Part shown: positions 5,992 through 7,995 of the stretch, piece by piece
Position numbering within the stretch: the first letter of the stretch is position 1
Layout of the letters: every line of letters begins with the position of its first letter
NCBI GenBank assembly: GCA_946478775.1
Contig: CAMLDR010000185.1
Coordinates: forward strand, 1 to 7,995
Direction: 5' to 3'
Length of the DNA stretch: 7,995 nucleotides
Origin: an uncultured Flavobacteriales bacterium
GTDB taxonomy: Bacteria; Bacteroidota; Bacteroidia; Flavobacteriales; Crocinitomicaceae
Made by a program: the position numbers and the translations under genes
Notes under the pieces: generated by a model
Database searches by the model: none
The model's input: the letters and a program-made list of their open reading frames with translations, nothing else
Told to the model about the DNA's origin: nothing

Positions 5992-6807
5992 ATGAAAAAA
6001 GTGATTTTAATTACCGGTGCTTCTTCCGGAATGGGAAAAGTATTCGCACTGGACCTGGCAAAAGAAGGACATCTTGTTTATGGAGCTGCAAGAAGAACGG
6101 ATTTACTGGAAGAACTGGCTCAAAAGGGCGTTCAAACAATAGCTTTGGATGTAACCAATGAGGAATCGATGAAATCTTGCATTCAGGCCATCCTGGAAAA
6201 AGAAGGCCGAATCGATGTTTTGGTAAACAACGCCGGTTATGGCTCCTATGGAACAATCGAAGAGGTTTCCATGGAAGAGGCAAAAAGACAATTCGAAGTA
6301 AACGTTTTCGGATTGGCCCGCATGACGCAATTGGTACTTCCCGGAATGCGGAAACAAAAAAGCGGTAAGATCATTAACATTTCATCCATCGGCGGAAAAA
6401 TTGCTACGCCTTTCGGGGCCTGGTACCACGCCAGCAAATTTGCTGTAGAGGGAATGAGCGACAGTTTGCGTTTGGAAGTTGCACCATTTGGAATTGATGT
6501 GGTGGTGATTGAACCGGGTGGTGTAAAATCAGAATGGGCAACCATTGCTTATGAGAATCTGATCAAAACAACAGAGAATACTGCTTACGGTGAAATGGCC
6601 GACAAATTCAAAAAAGCATTTGAAGCAACCATTTCAAAAAATGCCGAACCGGAAGTTATTTCGCGTTTGGTTTCAAAAGCAATCGCTTCAAAAAGACCTA
6701 AAACCCGGTATGTTGGAGGTTATATGGCAAAACCGGTCCTGTTTTTCCGCAAGTGGCTCGGCGACAGAACGATGGATAAACTACTATTGAGCCAACTTCC
6801 AAAGTAA
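5992..6807 (+). CDS. Classical short-chain dehydrogenase/reductase (SDR)
   Basis: A 271-residue cytosolic NAD(P)(H)-dependent oxidoreductase of the classical SDR family. The cofactor loop is TGASSGMG (8-15, TGxxxGxG). After the second strand there is AARR (32-35) with basic residues and no acidic residue, which predicts NADP(H) preference. LDVT (52-55) contacts the adenine ring, and NNAGYG (79-84) follows the fourth strand. The catalytic set is Asn104, Ser132, Tyr145 and Lys149 (YHASK), all present. EPGGVKSEW (174-182) is the PG motif near the nicotinamide site. The variable C-terminus (about 185-271) sets substrate choice and ends in a basic, hydrophobic stretch (VLFFRKWLG), which could touch a membrane. 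The substrate cannot be predicted. The stop codon overlaps the start of an AraC regulator (TAATG at 6805-6809), so the two are translationally coupled and likely work together. Confidence 0.92.
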   Translation: MKKVILITGASSGMGKVFALDLAKEGHLVYGAARRTDLLEELAQKGVQTIALDVTNEESMKSCIQAILEKEGRIDVLVNNAGYGSYGTIEEVSMEEAKRQFEVNVFGLARMTQLVLPGMRKQKSGKIINISSIGGKIATPFGAWYHASKFAVEGMSDSLRLEVAPFGIDVVVIEPGGVKSEWATIAYENLIKTTENTAYGEMADKFKKAFEATISKNAEPEVISRLVSKAIASKRPKTRYVGGYMAKPVLFFRKWLGDRTMDKLLLSQLPK

Positions 6808-7613
6808 TGGCAGATCAAATTCAGGAGAATATGTTGTTCTCATGTGTTCATGAGCAGCATTTCGGGACGGAACAATTGGTTCTTCATCATGCATTGAGTA
6901 TTGTTATTTCGGGGAAAATGGAAATTTTCACTTCGGAGGGATCTCGTTTCTTCGAAGAAGGAAAAATGGGGATCATGCGTAAGAATACCTTGCTGAAAAC
7001 CCGCAAACATCCCGCCTTGGACGGACGGCCATTTAAGTCTTTCACGATCTTTCTGACCGAGGAATTTTTACAGCAGTTTGCTTTACAAAACAGTCTGGCC
7101 GTTCAGGAACGTTTTACAGGAAACCCCCTATACGAAATACCGGAAGAATCATTTATAAGCGGCTTTTTTCAGTCGCTTCTTCCCTATTTTGACGAACCTG
7201 ATTTTTTCACTTCCAAAATGGCCGCACTGAAAACAGAAGAGGCAGTGGAATTACTGCTTAGATTGGATCAATCCTTCTATGGTTTTTTATTCGATTTCAG
7301 TGAACCCTTCAAAATTGACCTGAAGGCATTTATGCAAAAGAATTACCTGTTCAATATTCCTTTGTCCGAATTTGCCCGTTTATCCGGAAGAAGTATTTCT
7401 ACGTTCAAACGCGATTTCGCTAAAACGTTCAATGAAACTCCGGAAAAATGGCTGAAACAGCAGCGTCTTTCCGAAGCCAGAAACCTGCTTCAGACAACAA
7501 AACTGAGACCTTCAGATGTGTATCTGCATGTGGGTTTTGAAAATTTTTCTCATTTCTCGAATGCCTTCAAAAATCAGTTCGGATATAATGCATCTGCTGT
7601 TACTAATTCCTAA
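6807..7613 (+). CDS. AraC-family transcriptional regulator
   Basis: A 268-residue regulator with a C-terminal AraC/XylS DNA-binding domain. Residues about 183-206 (NIPLSEFARLSGRSISTFKRDFAKTF) form the first helix-turn-helix, and 233-263 (RPSDVYLHVGFENFSHFSNAFKNQFGYNASAV) the second, including the family signature region with GFENFSHFSNAFKNQFG. The N-terminal part (about 10-115) looks like a beta-rich, cupin-like sensor similar in pattern to ExsA-type regulators: LSIVISGKMEIF, then EEGKMGIMRKNTL. Its ligand or partner protein is unknown. The ATG shares its A with the SDR stop codon TAA, fixing both the start and the coupling. A regulator placed downstream of a single dehydrogenase commonly controls that operon, but no operator could be identified. 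Confidence 0.92.
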   Translation: MADQIQENMLFSCVHEQHFGTEQLVLHHALSIVISGKMEIFTSEGSRFFEEGKMGIMRKNTLLKTRKHPALDGRPFKSFTIFLTEEFLQQFALQNSLAVQERFTGNPLYEIPEESFISGFFQSLLPYFDEPDFFTSKMAALKTEEAVELLLRLDQSFYGFLFDFSEPFKIDLKAFMQKNYLFNIPLSEFARLSGRSISTFKRDFAKTFNETPEKWLKQQRLSEARNLLQTTKLRPSDVYLHVGFENFSHFSNAFKNQFGYNASAVTNS

Positions 7614-7643
7614 AAAAAATGTAACTTAACTCAAAAAAAATGC

Positions 7644-7995
7644 ATGAAACTACTTTTCGCTTCGTCAAATGAGCACAAAATCGCCGAGATCAAAGCGATT
7701 CTACCTCATGGTGTTCAACTGATTTCATTGAAAGAAATCCATTTTCACGACGAAATTCCGGAAACAGCTGATACCATTGAAGGAAATGCGATCCAAAAAG
7801 CGACTTTCCTGGCTGAAAAGATGAATATCCCGTGCTTTGCTGACGATACCGGTTTAATTATTCCTGCATTAAACGGTGAGCCGGGAGTCTATTCTGCCCG
7901 CTATGCCGGTCCGCAGCGAAATGCAGATGATAATATGGACCTGGTATTGGAGAAACTAAAAGATCAACCGGACAGAAGCGCACATTTCACTACTG
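7644..7995 (+). CDS. rdgB: Non-canonical purine NTP pyrophosphatase, RdgB/HAM1 family (3' end outside window)
   Basis: The first 117 residues of a protein of usually about 190-200 residues. RdgB/HAM1 enzymes hydrolyse dITP, XTP and ITP to the monophosphate and pyrophosphate, keeping deaminated purines out of DNA and RNA. The start carries the nucleotide-binding motif SxNxxK as SSNEHK (7-12). IEGNA (45-49) carries metal-binding Glu46. FADDTGLIIPALNGEPGVYSARYAG (65-89) is the family signature, with Asp67 and Asp68 as the metal and catalytic-base positions. The ATG at 7644 is chosen because the conserved strand KLLFASSN begins directly after it; the ATG at 7640 is out of frame. It begins 30 bp after the AraC gene on the same strand in an A-rich spacer with no hairpin, so read-through from the SDR-AraC unit is possible though the functions are unrelated. 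Confidence 0.95.
   Translation, partial: MKLLFASSNEHKIAEIKAILPHGVQLISLKEIHFHDEIPETADTIEGNAIQKATFLAEKMNIPCFADDTGLIIPALNGEPGVYSARYAGPQRNADDNMDLVLEKLKDQPDRSAHFTT

Noticed and set aside
6011..6545. Several minus-strand open frames inside the SDR gene
   Set aside because: All lie opposite a gene with complete catalytic motifs; their protein sequences show no family pattern.

Overview
The window looks like a chromosomal segment of a Bacteroidota bacterium, most likely Flavobacteriales. The evidence is the style of the protein families, A-rich leaders with few strong Shine-Dalgarno sites, moderate GC, and a small CVGCGS-tailed protein of a kind I recall from flavobacteria. A Crocinitomicaceae/Fluviicola-type host is a guess only.

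Layout. (1) 1-1320: the tail of an upstream gene, probably a glycosyltransferase, followed by a complete GT4-like glycosyltransferase; together they look like the end of a surface-polysaccharide locus. (2) 1305-1378: nested inverted repeats forming a probable two-way terminator between converging genes. (3) 1380-1550, minus strand: a 56-residue protein ending in CVGCGS. (4) 1645-2115: an AT-rich cassette with one GIY-YIG (URI-type) endonuclease gene on the minus strand, bracketed by two inverted copies of a 25-bp palindromic repeat. This is the most unusual part of the window and looks like a small selfish or REP-like mobile unit. (5) 2223-4121: a large glutamine-dependent asparagine synthetase of the kind often found beside polysaccharide genes. 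(6) 4176-5528: a protein with two tandem SRPBCC (AHSA1-type) domains and a PhnB-like VOC protein, closed by a 13-bp perfect hairpin terminator. (7) 5596-5892: a small COG2388-type GNAT acetyltransferase-like protein. (8) 5992-7613: a classical short-chain dehydrogenase coupled by a TAATG overlap to an AraC-family regulator. (9) 7644 to the end: the 5' part of a RdgB/HAM1 non-canonical purine NTP pyrophosphatase.

How the parts relate. The two glycosyltransferases, and perhaps the AsnB-like amidotransferase, plausibly serve cell-surface glycan synthesis, with the GIY-YIG cassette now lying between them. The SRPBCC-VOC pair and the SDR-AraC pair look like two small independent accessory operons, and rdgB is housekeeping. 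I saw no tRNA, rRNA, CRISPR array, phage module or conventional insertion sequence. No system here is new beyond doubt; the repeat-bracketed nuclease cassette is the best candidate for follow-up.
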